Source of the DNA: Hydractinia symbiolongicarpus
Lineage: Eukaryota > Cnidaria > Hydrozoa > Anthoathecata > Hydractiniidae
Reading direction: 5' to 3'
Length of the DNA: 64,000 nt
Assembly (NCBI RefSeq): GCF_029227915.1
Contig: NC_079886.1
Location: 26,266,501 to 26,330,500, forward strand
In this document: positions 1 to 13,800 of the stretch, one piece after another
Layout of the letters: every line of letters begins with the position of its first letter
Numbering within the stretch: the stretch's first letter is position 1
Notes under the pieces: model-generated
Told to the model about the DNA's origin: nothing
Database searches by the model: none
The model's input: the letters and a program-made list of their open reading frames with translations, nothing else
Program-made: the position numbers and the translations under genes

Positions 1-2832
1 TACAAAGAAAATACCCAGGGAGTAAACTCATTTCCCGAACGATTTTTTAAATTATTTCTTCACCACTAAAACGCAGGAGAGTTGTAGTTTTCAAAAATGA
101 TTTCATTTTTGATGAGACGCTAAATAAAAAGGAGTTTAATCGCCGGCAAACGAAAACCCGCAATTTCCTGTATATCCCGGAATCGGCCCGTATAGTCGAA
201 TGTATACAAAGAAAATACCCAGGGAGTAAACTCATTTCTGGAACGATTTTTTAAATTATTTTTTCACCACTAAAACGCATGAGACTTGTAGTTTTCAAAA
301 ATGATTTCATTTTTGATGAGACGCTGAATAAAAGGAGTTTAATCGCCGGCAAACGAAAACCCGCGATTTCCCGTAAATCCCGGGCTTGCCCGTATAGTCA
401 AAAGTATACAAAGAAAGTACCCAGGGAGTAAACTCATTTCCCGAAGGATTCTTTAAATTATTTTTCGCCACTAAAACGCATGAGACTTGTAGTTTTCAAA
501 AATGATTTCGTTTTTGATGAGACGCTGAATAAAAGGAGTTTAATCGCCGGCAAACGAAAACTCGCGATTTCCCGTAAATCCCGGGCTTGCCCGTATAGTC
601 GAATGTATACAAAGAAAATACCCAGGGAGTAAACTCATTTCCCGAACGATTTTTTAAATCATTTCTTCACCACTAAAACGCATGAGACTTGTAGTTTTCA
701 AAAATGATTTCATTTTTGATGAGACGCTGAATAAAAGGAGTTTAATCGCCGGCAAACCAAAACCCGCGATTTGCCGTAAATCCGGGGCTTGGCCGGATAG
801 TCGAATGTATACAAAGAAAATACCCAGGGAGTAAACTCATTTCCCGAACGATTTTTTAAATTATTTCTTCACCACTAAAACGCAGGAGAGTTGTAGTTTT
901 CAAAAATGATTTCATTTTTGATGAGACGCTAAATAAAAGGAGTTTAATCGCCGGCAAACGAAAACCCGCAATTTCCTGTATATCCCGGAATCGGCCCGTA
1001 TAGTCGAATGTATACAAAGAAAGTACCCAGGGAGTAAACTCATTTCTTAAACGATTTTTTAAATTATTTTTTCACCACTAAAACGCATGAGACTTGTAGT
1101 TTTTAAAAATGATTTTATTTTTGATGAGACGCTGAATAAAAGGAGTTTAATCGCCGGCAAACAAAAACCCGCGATTTCCCGTAAATCCCGGGCTTGCCCG
1201 TATAGTCGAATGTATACAAAGAAAGTACCAAGGGAGTAAACTCATTTCTTGAACGATTTTTTAAATTATTTTTTCACCACTAAAATGCATGAGACTTGTA
1301 GTTTTCAAAAATGATTTCATTTTTGATGAGACGCTGAATAAAAGGAGTTTAATCGCCGGCAAACGAAAACCCGCGATTTGCCGTAAATCCCGGGCTTGGC
1401 CGGATAGTCGAATGTATACAAAGAAAATACCCAGGGAGTAAACTCATTTCCCGAACGATTTTTTTAATTATTTCTTCACCACTAAAACGCAGGAGAGTTG
1501 TAGTTTTCAAAAATGATTTCATTTTTGATGAGACGCTAAATAAAAAGGAGTTTAATCGCCGGCAAACGAAAACCCGCAATTTCCTGTATATCCCGGAATC
1601 GGCCCGTATAGTCGAATGTATACAAAGAAAATACCCAGGGAGTAAACTCATTTCTGGAACGATTTTTTAAATTATTTTTTCACCACTAAAACGCATGAGA
1701 CTTGTAGTTTTCAAAAATGATTTCATTTTTGATGAGACGCTGAATAAAAGGAGTTTAATCGCCGGCAAACGAAAACCCGCGATTTCCCGTAAATCCCGGG
1801 CTTGCCCGTATAGTCAAAAGTATACAAAGAAAGTACCCAGGGAGTAAACTCATTTCCCGAAGGATTCTTTAAATTATTTTTCGCCACTAAAACGCATGAG
1901 ACTTGTAGTTTTCAAAAATGATTTCGTTTTTGATGAGACGCTGAATAAAAGGAGTTTAATCGCCGGCAAACGAAAACCCGCGATTTCCCGTAAATCCCGG
2001 GCTTGCCCGTATAGTCGAATGTATACAAAGAAAATACCCAGGGAGTAAACTCATTTCCCGAACGATTTTTTAAATCATTTCTTCACCACTAAAACGCATG
2101 AGACTTGTAGTTTTCAAAAATGATTTCATTTTTGATGAGACGCTGAATAAAAGGAGTTTAATCGCCGGCAAACCAAAACCCGCGATTTGCCGTAAATCCG
2201 GGGCTTGGCCGGATAGTCGAATGTATACAAAGAAAATACCCAGGGAGTAAACTCATTTCCCGAACGATTTTTTAAATTATTTCTTCACCACTAAAACGCA
2301 GGAGAGTTGTATTTTTCAAAAATGATTTCATTTTTGATGAGACGCTAAATAAAAGGAGTTTAATCGCCGGCAAACGAAAACCCGCAATTTCCTGTATATC
2401 CCGGAATCGGCCCGTATAGTCGAATGTATACAAAGAAAGTACCCAGGGAGTAAACTCATTTCTTAAACGATTTTTTAAATTATTTTTTCCCCACTAAAAC
2501 GCATGAGACTTGTAGTTTTTAAAAATGATTTCATTTTTGATGAGATGCTGAATAAAAGGAGTTTAATCGCCGGCAAACAAAAACCCGCGATTTCCCGTAA
2601 ATCCCGGGCTTGCCCGTATAGTCGAATGTATACAAAGAAAGTACCCAGGGAGTAAACTCATTTCCTGAACGATTTTTTAAATTATTTTTTCACCACTAAA
2701 ATGCATGAGACTTGTAGTTTTCAAAAATGATTTCATTTTTGATGAGACGCTGAATAAAAGGAGTTTAATCGCCGGCAAACGAAAACCCGCGATTTGCCGT
2801 AAATCCCGGGCTTGGCCGGATAGTCGAATGTA
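1..2832 (+). repeat. 7-mer higher-order repeat, two copies of 1416 bp
   Basis: The sequence from 1 repeats from 1417 with near identity. Diagnostic variants return at exactly +1416: the tttctggaacg monomer starts at 205 and at 1621, and the gaaggattc/tttttcgcc monomer and the ggcaaaccaaaacccg monomer return in the same order. A third copy begins at 2833 but diverges within one monomer (gattacatttttgataag). Seven monomers averaging 202.3 bp make the unit. Confidence 0.9.
205..406 (+). repeat. Representative satellite monomer (202 bp)
   Basis: One unit measured from tacaaag to the next tacaaag. Its length matches a nucleosome plus linker. It carries the palindrome arms tcaaaaatga and tcatttttga around TT, a gccggc palindrome and gtatac at the unit boundary. 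The unit ends tcaaaagtatac here, whereas the preceding unit ends tcgaatgtatac; this two-state segment varies through the whole array. Confidence 0.9.
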
Positions 2833-3029
2833 TACAAAGAAAATACCCAGGGAGTAAACTCATTTCCCGAACGATTTTTTTAATTATTTCTTCACCACTA
2901 AAACGCAGGAGAGTTGTAGTTTTCAAAAATGATTACATTTTTGATAAGACGCTAAATAAAAGGAGTTTAATCGCCGGCAAACGAAAACCCGCGATTTCCG
3001 GTATATCCCGGAATCGGCCCGTATAGTCG

Positions 3030-4650
3030 AATGTGTACAAAGAAAGTACCCAGGGAGTAAACTCATTTCTTGAACGATTTTTTAAATTATTTTTTCACCA
3101 CTAAAACGCATGAGACTTGTAGTTTTCCAAAATGATTTCGTTTTTGATGAGACGCTGAATAAAAGGAGTTTAATCGCCGGCAAACGAAAACACGCAATTT
3201 GCCGTAAATCCCGGGCCTGACCCGTATAGTCAAATGTATACAAAGAAAGTACCCAGGGAGTAAACTCATTTCCCGAAGGATTCTTTAAATTACTTTTTAC
3301 CACTAAAACGCATGAGACTTGTAGTTTTTAAAAATGATTTCGGTTTTGATGAGACCCTGAATAAAGGGAGTTTAATCGCCGGCAAACGAAAACCCGCGAT
3401 TTGCAGTAAATCCCGGGCTTGGCCGTATAGTCGAATGTATACAAAGAAAATACCCAGGGAGTAAACTCATTTGCCGAACGATTTTTTAAATTATTTTTTC
3501 ACCACTAAGACGCATGTGACTTGTAGTTTTCAAAAATGATTTCATTTTTTATGAGACGCTGAATAAAAGGAGTTTAATCGCCAGCGAACGAAAACCCGCG
3601 ATTTGCCGTAAATCCCGGGCTTGACCCGTATAGTCGAATGTATACAAAGAAAGTAAACTGGGAGTAAACTCATTTCCCGAACGATTTTTTAAATTATTTT
3701 TTCACCACTAAAACGCATGAGATTTGTAGTTTTCCAAAATGATTTCGTTTTTGATGAGACGCTGAATAAAAGGAGTTTAATCGCCGGCAAACGAAAACAC
3801 GCAATTTGCCGTAAATCCCGGGCCTGACCCGTATAGTCAAATGTATACAAAGAAAGTACCCAGGGAGTAAACTCATTTCCCGAAGGATTCTTTAAATTAC
3901 TTTTTACCACTAAAACGCATGAGACTTGTAGTTTTCAAAAATGATTTCGTTTTTGATGAGACCCTGAATAAAGGGAGTTTAATCGCCGGCAAACGAAAAC
4001 CCGCGATTTGCCGTAAATCCCGGGCTATGCCGTATAGTCGAATGTATACAAAGAAAATACCCAGGGAGTAAACTCATTTGCCGAACGACTTTTTAAATTA
4101 TTTTTTCACCACTAAGACGCATGTGACTTGTAGTTTTCAAAATTGATTTCATTTTTTATGAGACGCTGAATAAAAGGAGTTTAATCGCCAGCGAACGAAA
4201 ACCCGCGATTTCCGGTATATCCCGGAATCGGCCCGTATAGTCGAATGTGTACAAAGAAAGTACCCAGGGAGTAAACTCATTTCTTGAACGATTTTTTAAA
4301 TTATTTTTTCACCACTAAAACGCATGAGACTTGTAGTTTTCCAAAATGATTTCGTTTTTGATGAGACGCTGAATAAAAGGAGTTTAATCGCCGGCAAACG
4401 AAAACACGCAATTTGCCGTAAATCCCGGGCCTGACCCGTATAGTCAAATGTATACAAAGAAAGTACCCAGGGAGTAAACTCATTTCCCGAAGGATTCTTT
4501 AAATTACTTTTCACCACTAAAACGCATGAGACTTGTAGTTTTTAAAAATGATTTCATTTTTGATGAGACGCTGAATAAAAGGAGTTTAATCGCCGGCAAA
4601 CGAAAACCCGCAATTTCCCGTAAATCCCGGGCCTGACCCGTATAGTCAAA
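3030..4650 (+). repeat. Trimer higher-order repeat, ~607-bp period
   Basis: A three-monomer block with the variants ttttccaaaatg, gcaatttgccg and cgaaggattc recurs at 607-bp steps (equivalent points 3082, 3689, 4296). Within the block the third monomer carries gagaccctgaataaaggg and another carries actaagacgcatgtgac. A second set of the same trimer lies at about 14100-15950. Confidence 0.85.
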
Positions 4651-4939
4651 TGTATACAAAGAAAGTAAACTGGGAGTAAACTCATTTCCCGAACGATTTT
4701 TTAAATTAATTTTTTACCACTAAAACGCATAAGACTTGTAGTTTTCAAAAATGATTTCATTTTTGATGAGACGCTGAATAAAAGAAGTTTAATCGCCGGC
4801 AAACGAAAACCCGCGATTTCCCGTAAATCCCGGGCTTGGTCCGTATAGCCGAATGTATACAAAGAAAGTTCCCAGGGAGTAAACTCATTTCCCGAACGAT
4901 TTTTTAAATTAATTTTTTACCACTAAAACGCATAAGACT

Positions 4940-7705
4940 TGTAGTTTTCAAAAACGATTTCATTTTTGATGAGACGCAGAATAAAAGGAGTTTAATCGCC
5001 GGCAAACGAAAACCCGCAATTTCCCGTAAATCCCGGACTCGGCCCGTATAGTTAAAAGTATACAAAGAAAGTACCCAGGGAGTAAACTCATTTCCCGAAC
5101 GATTCTTTAAATTATTTTTTCACCACTAAAACGCATGAGACATGTAGTTTTCAAAAATGATTTCATTTTTGATGAGACGCTAAATAAAAGGAGTTTAATC
5201 GCTTGACCCGTATAGTCAAATGTATACAAATAAAATACCCAGGGAGTAAACTCATTTCCCGAATGATTTTTTGAATTGTTTCTTCACCACTAAAACGCAT
5301 GAGACTTGTAGTTTTTAAAAATGATTTCATTTTTGATGAGACGCTGAATAAAAGGAGTTTAATCGCCGGCAAACGAAAACCCGCAATTTCCCGTAAATCC
5401 CGGGCCTGACCCGGATAGTCAAATGTATACAAAGAAAGTAAACTGGGATTAAACTCATTTCCCGAACGATTTTTTAAATTAATTTTTTACCACTAAAACG
5501 CATAAGACTTGTAGTTTTCAAAAACGATTTCATTTTTGATGAGACGCAGAATAAAAGGAGTTTAATCGCCGGCAATCGAAAACCCGCAATTTCCCGTAAA
5601 TCCCGGACTCGGCCCGTATTGTCAAAAGTATACAAAGAAAGTACCCAGGGAGTAAACTCATTTCCCGAACGATTCTTTAAATTAACTTTTCATCACTAAA
5701 ACGCATGAGACTTGTAGTTTTCAAAAATGATTTCATTTTTGATGAGACGCTAAATAAAAGGAGTTTAATCGCCGGCAAACGAAAACCCGCGATTTCCTGT
5801 ATATCCCGGAATCGGCCCGTATAGTCGAATGTATACAAAGAAAGTACCCAGGGAGTAAACTCATTTCCCGAACGATTCTTTAAATTATTTTTTCACCACT
5901 AAAACGCATGAGACTTGTAGTTTTCAAAAATGATTTCATTTTTGATGAGACGCTAAATAAAAGGACTTTAATCGCCGGCAAACGAAAACCCGCGATTTCC
6001 TGTATATCCCGGAATCGGCCCGTATAGTCAAATGTATACAAAGAACGTACGCAGGGAGTAAACTCATTTCCCGAACGAATCTTTAAATTATATTTTCACC
6101 ACTAAAACGCATGAGACTTGTACTTTTCAAAAATGATTTTATTTTTGATGAGACGCTGAATAAAAGAAGTTTAATCGCCGACAAACGAAAACCCGCGATT
6201 TCCCGTAAATCCCGGGCTTGGTCCGTATAGTCGAATGCATACAAAGAAAGTACCCAGGGAGTAAACTCATTTCCCGAACGATTTTTTAAATTATTTTTTC
6301 ACCACTAAAACGCATGGGACTTGTAGTTTTCAAAAACGATTTCATTTTTGATGAGACGCAGAATAAAAGGAGTTTAATCGCCGGCAAACGAAAACCCGCA
6401 ATTTCCCGTAAATCCCGGACTCGGCCCGTATAGTTAAAAGTATACAAAGAAAGTACCCAGGGAGTAAACTCATTTCCCGAACGATTCTTTAAATTATTTT
6501 TTCACCACTAAAACGCATGAGACATGTAGTTTTCAAAAATGATTTCATTTTTGATGAGACGCTAAATAAAAGGAGTTTAATCGCTTGACCCGTATAGTCA
6601 AATGTATACAAATAAAATACCCAGGGAGTAAACTCATTTCCCGAATGATTTTTTGAATTGTTTCTTCACCACTAAAACGCATGAGACTTGTAGTTTTTAA
6701 AAATGATTTCATTTTTGATGAGACGCTGAATAAAAGGAGTTTAATCGCCGGCAAACGAAAACCCGCAATTTCCCGTAAATCCCGGGCCTGACCCGTATAG
6801 TCAAATGTATACAAAGAAAGTAAACTGGGAGTAAACTCATTTCCCGAACGATTTTTTAAATTAATTTTTTACCACTAAAACGCATAAGACTTGTAGTTTT
6901 CAAAAACGATTTCATTTTTGATGAGACGCAGAATAAAAGGAGTTTAATCGCCGGCAATCGAAAACCCGCAATTTCCCGTAAATCCCGGACTCGGCCCGTA
7001 TTGTCAAAAGTATACAAAGAAAGTACCCAGGGAGTAAACTCATTTCCCGAACGATTCTTTAAATTAACTTTTCACCACTAAAACGCATGAGACTTGTAGT
7101 TTTCAAAAATGATTTCATTTTTGATGAGACGCTAAATAAAAGGAGTTTAATCGCCGGCAAACGAAAACCCGCGATTTCCTGTATATCCCGGAATCGGCCC
7201 GTATAGTCGAATGTATACAAAGAAAGTACCCAGGGAGTAAACTCATTTCCCGAACGATTCTTTAAATTATTTTTTCACCACTAAAACGCATGAGACTTGT
7301 AGTTTTCAAAAATGATTTCATTTTTGATGAGACGCTAAATAAAAGGACTTTAATCGCCGGCAAACGAAAACCCGCGATTTCCTGTATATCCCGGAATCGG
7401 CCCGTATAGTCAAATGTATACAAAGAACGTACGCAGGGAGTAAACTCATTTCCCGAACGAATCTTTAAATTATATTTTCACCACTAAAACGCATGAGACT
7501 TGTACTTTTCAAAAATGATTTTATTTTTGATGAGACGCTGAATAAAAGAAGTTTAATCGCCGACAAACGAAAACCCGCGATTTCCCGTAAATCCCGGGCT
7601 TGGTCCGTATAGTCGAATGCATACAAAGAAAGTACCCAGGGAGTAAACTCATTTCCCGAACGATTTTTTAAATTATTTTTTCACCACTAAAACGCATGGG
7701 ACTTG
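4940..7705 (+). repeat. Tandem duplication with 1382-bp period
   Basis: About 4940-6321 is repeated almost exactly at about 6322-7703. Shared rarities prove it: a monomer with an internal deletion joining tttaatcgc to ttgacccg (5202 and 6584), aaaggactttaatcg, gaacgtacgcagg, and gtccgtatagtcgaatgcat. The period is not an integer number of full monomers because each copy contains the shortened monomer. The few differences between copies suggest a recent event. Confidence 0.85.
5202..5203 (+). other. Internal deletion junction in a monomer (copy at 6584)
   Basis: The usual run from gccggcaaacg through the CpG-rich segment is missing: tttaatcgc joins directly to ttgacccgtatag, removing about 37 bp. 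The same junction at about 6584 lies 1382 bp downstream, so the deletion preceded the tandem duplication. Confidence 0.8.
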
Positions 7706-7849
7706 TAGTTTTCAAAAATGATTTCATTTTTTATGAGACGCTGCATAAAAGGAGTTTAATCGCCGGCAAACGAAAACCCGCCATTTCCCGTAAATCCCAG
7801 ACTCGGCCCGTATAGTCAAAAGTATACAAAGAAAGTACACAGGGAGTAA

Positions 7850-8670
7850 ACTCATTACCCGAACGATTTTTTAAATTATTTCTTCACCACTAAAACGCAT
7901 GAGACTTGTAGTTTTTAAAAATGATTTCATTTTTGATGAGACGCTGAATAAAAGGAGTTTAATCGCCAGCGAACGAAAACCCGCGATTTGCCGTAAATCC
8001 CGGGCTTGACCCATATAGTCGAATGTATACAAAGAAAGTAAACTGGGAGTAAACTCACTTCCCGAACGATTTTTTAAATTATTTTTTCACCACTAAAACG
8101 CATGAGACTTGTAGTTTTCCAAAATGATTTCGTTTTTGATGAGACGCTGAATAAAAGGAGTTTAATCGCCGGCAAACGAAAACCCGCGATTTCCCGTAAA
8201 TCCCAGACTCGGCCGGTATAGTCAAAAGTATACAAAGAAAGTACCCAGGGAGTAAACTCATTACCCGAACGATTTTTTAAATTATTTCTTCACCACTAAA
8301 ACGCATGAGACTTGTAGTTTTTAAAAATGATTTCATTTTTGATGAGACGCTGAATAAAAGGAGTTTAATCGCCAGCGAACGAAAACCCGCGATTTGCCGT
8401 AAATCCCGGGCTTGACCCATATAGTCGAATGTATACAAAGAAAGTAAACTGGGAGTAAACTCATTTCCCGAACGATTTTTTAAATTATTTTTTCACCACT
8501 AAAACGCATGAGACTTGTAGTTTTCCAAAATGATTTCGTTTTTGATGAGACGCTGAATAAAAGGAGTTTAATCGCCGGCAAACGAAAACCCGCAATTTGC
8601 CGTAAATCCCGGGCCTGACCCGTATAGTCAAATGTATACAAAGAAAGTAAACTGGGAGTAAACTCATTTC
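7850..8670 (+). repeat. Dimer higher-order repeat, 406-bp period
   Basis: Two-monomer blocks beginning near ctcattacccgaacg and containing gccagcgaacg followed by a monomer with ttttccaaaatg repeat at +406 (equivalent points 8079 and 8485). A related monomer with ctcattacccg occurs again near 8870. Confidence 0.75.
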
Positions 8671-10863
8671 CCGAACGATTTTTTAAATTAATTTTTTACC
8701 ACTAAAACGCATAAGACTTGTAGTTTTCAAAAACGATTTCATTTTTGATGAGACGCACAATAAAAGGAGTTTAATCGCCGGCAAACGAAACCCTGCAATT
8801 TCCCGTAAATCCCGGACTCGTCCCGTATAGTCAAAAGTATACAAAGAATATACCCAGGGAGTAAACTCATTACCCGAACGATTTTTTAAATTATTTCTTC
8901 ACTACTAAAACGCATGAGACCTGTAGTTTTTAAAAATGATTTTATTTTTGATGAGACGCTGAATAAAAGGAGTTTAATCGCCAGCGAACGAAAACCCGCA
9001 ATTTGCCGTAAATCCCGGGCCTGACCCGTATAGTCAAATGTATACAAAGAAAGTAAACTGGGAGTAAACTCATTTCCCGAACGATTTTTTAAATTAATTT
9101 TTTACCACTAAAACGCATAAGACTTGTAGTTTTCAAAAACGATTTCATTTTTGATGAGACGCAGAATAAAAGGAGTTTAATCGCCGGCAAACGAAAACCC
9201 GCAATTTCCCGTAAATCCCGGACTCGGCCCGTATAGTCAAAAGTATACAAAGAAAGTGCCCAGGGAGTAAACTCATTTCCCGAAGGATTCTTTGAATTAT
9301 TTCTTCACCACTAAAACGCATGAGACTTGTAGTTTTCAAAAATGATTTCATTTTTGATGAGACGCTGAATAAAAGGAGTTTAATCGCCGGTAAACGAAAA
9401 CCCGCAATTTGCCGTAAATCCCGGGCTTGGCCGGATAGTCGAATGTATACAAAGAAAATACCCAGGGAGTAAACTCATTTCCCGAACGATTTTTTAAATT
9501 ATTTCTTCACCACTAAAACGCAGGAGAGTTGTAGTTTTCAAAAATGATTTCATTTTTGATGAGACGCTAAATAAAAGGAGTTTAATCGCCGGCAAACGAA
9601 AACCCGCAATTTCCTGTATATCCCGGAATCGGCCCGTATAGTCGAATGTATACAAAGAAAGTACCCAGGGAGTAAACTCATTTCTGGAACGATTTTTTAA
9701 ATTATTTTTTCACCACTAAAACGCATGAGACTTGTAGTTTTCAAAAATGATTTCATTTTTGATGAGACGCTGAATAAAAGAAGTTTAATCGCCGGCAAAC
9801 GAAAACCCGCGATTTCCCGTAAATCCCGGGCTTGCCCGTATAGTCGAAAGTATACAAAGAAAATACCCAGGGAGTAAACTCATTTCCCGAACGATTTTTT
9901 AAATTAATTCTTCACCACTAAAACGCATGAGACTTGTAGTTTTCAAAAATATTTTCATTTTTGATGAGACGCTGAATAAAAGGAGTTTAATCGCCGGCAA
10001 ACGAAAACCCGCGATTTCCCGTAAATCCCGGACTCGGCCCGCATAGTCAAAAGCATACAAAGAAAGTACCCAGGGAGTAAACTCATTTCCCGAAGGATTC
10101 TTTAAATTATTTTTCGCCACTAAAACGCATGAGACTTGTAGTTTTCAAAAATGATTTCGTTTTTGATGAGACGCTGAATAAAAGGAGTTTAATCGCCGGC
10201 AAACGAAAACCCGCGATTTCCCGTAAATCCCGGGCTTGCCCGTATAGTCGAATGTATACAAAGAAAATACCCAGGGAGTAAACCCATTTCCCGAACAATT
10301 TTTTAAATTATTTCTTCACCAATAAAACGCAGGAGAGTTGTAGTTTTCAAAAATGATTTCATTTTTGATGAGACGCTAAATAAAAGGAGTTTAATCGCCG
10401 GCAAACGAAAACCCGCAATTTCCTGTATATCCCGGAATCGGCCCGTATAGTCGAATGTATACAAAGAAAGTACCCAGGGAGTAAACTCATTTCTTGAACG
10501 ATTTTTTAAATTATGTTTTCACCACTAAAACGCATGAGACTTGTAGTTTTCAAAAATGATTTCATTTTTGATGAGACGCTGAATAAAAGGAGTTTAATCG
10601 CCGGCAAACGAAAACCCGCGATTTGCCGTAAATCCCGGACTTAGCCGGATAGTCGAATGTATACAAAGAAAATACCCAGGGAGTAAACTCATTTGCCGAA
10701 CGATTTTTTAAAATATTTCTTCACCACTAAAACGCATGAGACTTTTAGTTTTCAAAAATGATTTCATTTTTGATGAGACGCTGAATAAAAGGAGTTTAAT
10801 CGCCGGTAAACGAAAACCCGCGATTTGCCGTAAATCCCGGGCTTGGCCGGATAGTCGAATGTA
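8670..10863 (+). repeat. Mixed satellite monomers related to the 7-mer block
   Basis: Continuous ~203-bp monomers with no other DNA. From about 9440 the order of variants (acgcaggagag, tttctggaacg, gaaggattc with tttttcgcc) follows the 7-mer of positions 1-2832, but with an extra monomer and substitutions, so it looks like a diverged copy of that HOR. No gene or RNA seen. Confidence 0.8.
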
Positions 10864-13800
10864 TACAAAGAAAATACCCAGGGAGTAAACTCATTTCCCG
10901 AACGATTTTTTAAATTATTTCTTCACCACTAAAACGCAGGAGAGTTGTAGTTTTTAAAAATGATTTCATTTTTGATGAGACGCTAAATAAAAAGGAGTTT
11001 AATCGCCGGCAAACGAAAACCCGCAATTTCCTGTATATCCCGGAATCGGCCCGTATAGTCGAATGTATACAAAGAAAATACCCAGGGAGTAAACTCATTT
11101 CTGGAACGATTTTTTAAATTATTTTTTCACCACTAAAACGCATGAGACTTGTAGTTTTCAAAAATGATTTCATTTTTGATGAGACGCTGAATAAAAGGAG
11201 TTTAATCGCCGGCAAACGAAAACCCGCGATTTCCAGTAAATCCCGGGCTTGCCCGTATAGTCAAAAGTATACAAAGAAAGTACCCAGGGAGTAAACTCAT
11301 TTCCCGAAGGATTCTTTAAATTATTTTTCGCCACTAAAACGCATGAGACTTGTAGTTTTCAAAAATGATTTCGTTTTTGATGAGACGCTGAATAAAAGGA
11401 GTTTAATCGCCGGCAAACGAAAACTCGCGATTTCCCGTAAATCCCGGGCTTGCCCGTATAGTCGAATGTATACAAAGAAAATACCCAGGGAGTAAACTCA
11501 TTTCCCGAACGATTTTTTAAATCATTTCTTCACCACTAAAACGCATGAGACTTGTAGTTTTCAAAAATGATTTCATTTTTGATGAGACGCTGAATAAAAG
11601 GAGTTTAATCGCCGGCAAACCAAAACCCGCGATTTGCCGTAAATCCGGGGCTTGGCCGGATAGTCGAATGTATACAAAGAAAATACCCAGGGAGTAAACT
11701 CATTTCCCGAACGATTTTTTAAATTATTTCTTCACCACTAAAACGCAGGAGAGTTGTAGTTTTCAAAAATGATTTCATTTTTGATGAGACGCTAAATAAA
11801 AGGAGTTTAATCGCCGGCAAACGAAAACCCGCAATTTCCTGTATATCCCGGAATCGGCCCGTATAGTCGAATGTATACAAAGAAAGTACCCAGGGAGTAA
11901 ACTCATTTCTTAAACGATTTTTTAAATTATTTTTTCACCACTAAAACGCATGAGACTTGTAGTTTTTAAAAATGATTTCATTTTTGATGAGACGCTGAAT
12001 AAAAGGAGTTTAATCGCCGGCAAACAAAAACCCGCGATTTCCCGTAAATCCCGGGCTTGCCCGTATAGTCGAATGTATACAAAGAAAGTACCAAGGGAGT
12101 AAACTCATTTCTTGAACGATTTTTTAAATTATTTTTTCACCACTAAAATGCATGAGACTTGTAGTTTTCAAAAATGATTTCATTTTTGATGAGACGCTGA
12201 ATAAAAGGAGTTTAATCGCCGGCAAACGAAAACCCGCGATTTGCCGTAAATCCCGGGCTTGGCCGGATAGTCGAATGTATACAAAGAAAATACCCAGGGA
12301 GTAAACTCATTTCCCGAACGATTTTTTTAATTATTTCTTCACCACTAAAACGCAGGAGAGTTGTAGTTTTCAAAAATGATTTCATTTTTGATGAGACGCT
12401 AAATAAAAAGGAGTTTAATCGCCGGCAAACGAAAACCCGCAATTTCCTGTATATCCCGGAATCGGCCCGTATAGTCGAATGTATACAAAGAAAATACCCA
12501 GGGAGTAAACTCATTTCTGGAACGATTTTTTAAATTATTTTTTCACCACTAAAACGCATGAGACTTGTAGTTTTCAAAAATGATTTCATTTTTGATGAGA
12601 CGCTGAATAAAAGGAGTTTAATCGCCGGCAAACGAAAACCCGCGATTTCCCGTAAATCCCGGGCTTGCCCGTATAGTCAAAAGTATACAAAGAAAGTACC
12701 CAGGGAGTAAACTCATTTCCCGAAGGATTCTTTAAATTATTTTTCGCCACTAAAACGCATGAGACTTGTAGTTTTCAAAAATGATTTCGTTTTTGATGAG
12801 ACGCTGAATAAAAGGAGTTTAATCGCCGGCAAACGAAAACCCGCGATTTCCCGTAAATCCCGGGCTTGCCCGTATAGTCGAATGTATACAAAGAAAATAC
12901 CCAGGGAGTAAACTCATTTCCCGAACGATTTTTTAAATCATTTCTTCACCACTAAAACGCATGAGACTTGTAGTTTTCAAAAATGATTTCATTTTTGATG
13001 AGACGCTGAATAAAAGGAGTTTAATCGCCGGCAAACCAAAACCCGCGATTTGCCGTAAATCCGGGGCTTGGCCGGATAGTCGAATGTATACAAAGAACAT
13101 ACCCAGGGAGTAAACTCATTTCCCGAACGATTTTTTAAATTATTTCTTCACCACTAAAACGCAGGAGAGTTGTAGTTTTCAAAAATGATTTCATTTTTGA
13201 TGAGACGCTAAATAAAAGGAGTTTAATCGCCGGCAAACGAAAACCCGCTATTTCCTGTATATCCCGGAATCGGCCCGTATAGTCGAATGTATACAAAGAA
13301 AGTACCCAGGGAGTAAACTCATTTCTTAAACGATTTTTTAAATTATTTTTTCACCACTAAAACGCATGAGACTTGTAGTTTTTAAAAATGATTTCATTTT
13401 TGATGAGACGCTGAATAAAAGGAGTTTAATCGCCGGCAAACAAAAACCCGCGATTTCCCGTAAATCCCGGGCTTGCCCGTATAGTCGAATGTATACAAAG
13501 AAAGTACCCAGGGAGTAAACTCATTTCTTGAACGATTTTTTAAATTATTTTTTCACCACTAAAATGCATGAGACTTTTAGTTTCAAAAATGATTTCATTT
13601 TTGATGAGACGCTGAATAAAAGGAGTTTAATCGCCGGCAAACGAAAACCCGCGATTTGCCGTAAATCCCGGGCTTGGCCGGATAGTCGAATGTATACAAA
13701 GAAAATACCCAGGGAGTAAACTCATTTCCCGAACGATTTTTTTAATTATTTCTTCACCACTAAAACGCAGGAGAGTTGTAGTTTTCAAAAATGATTACAT

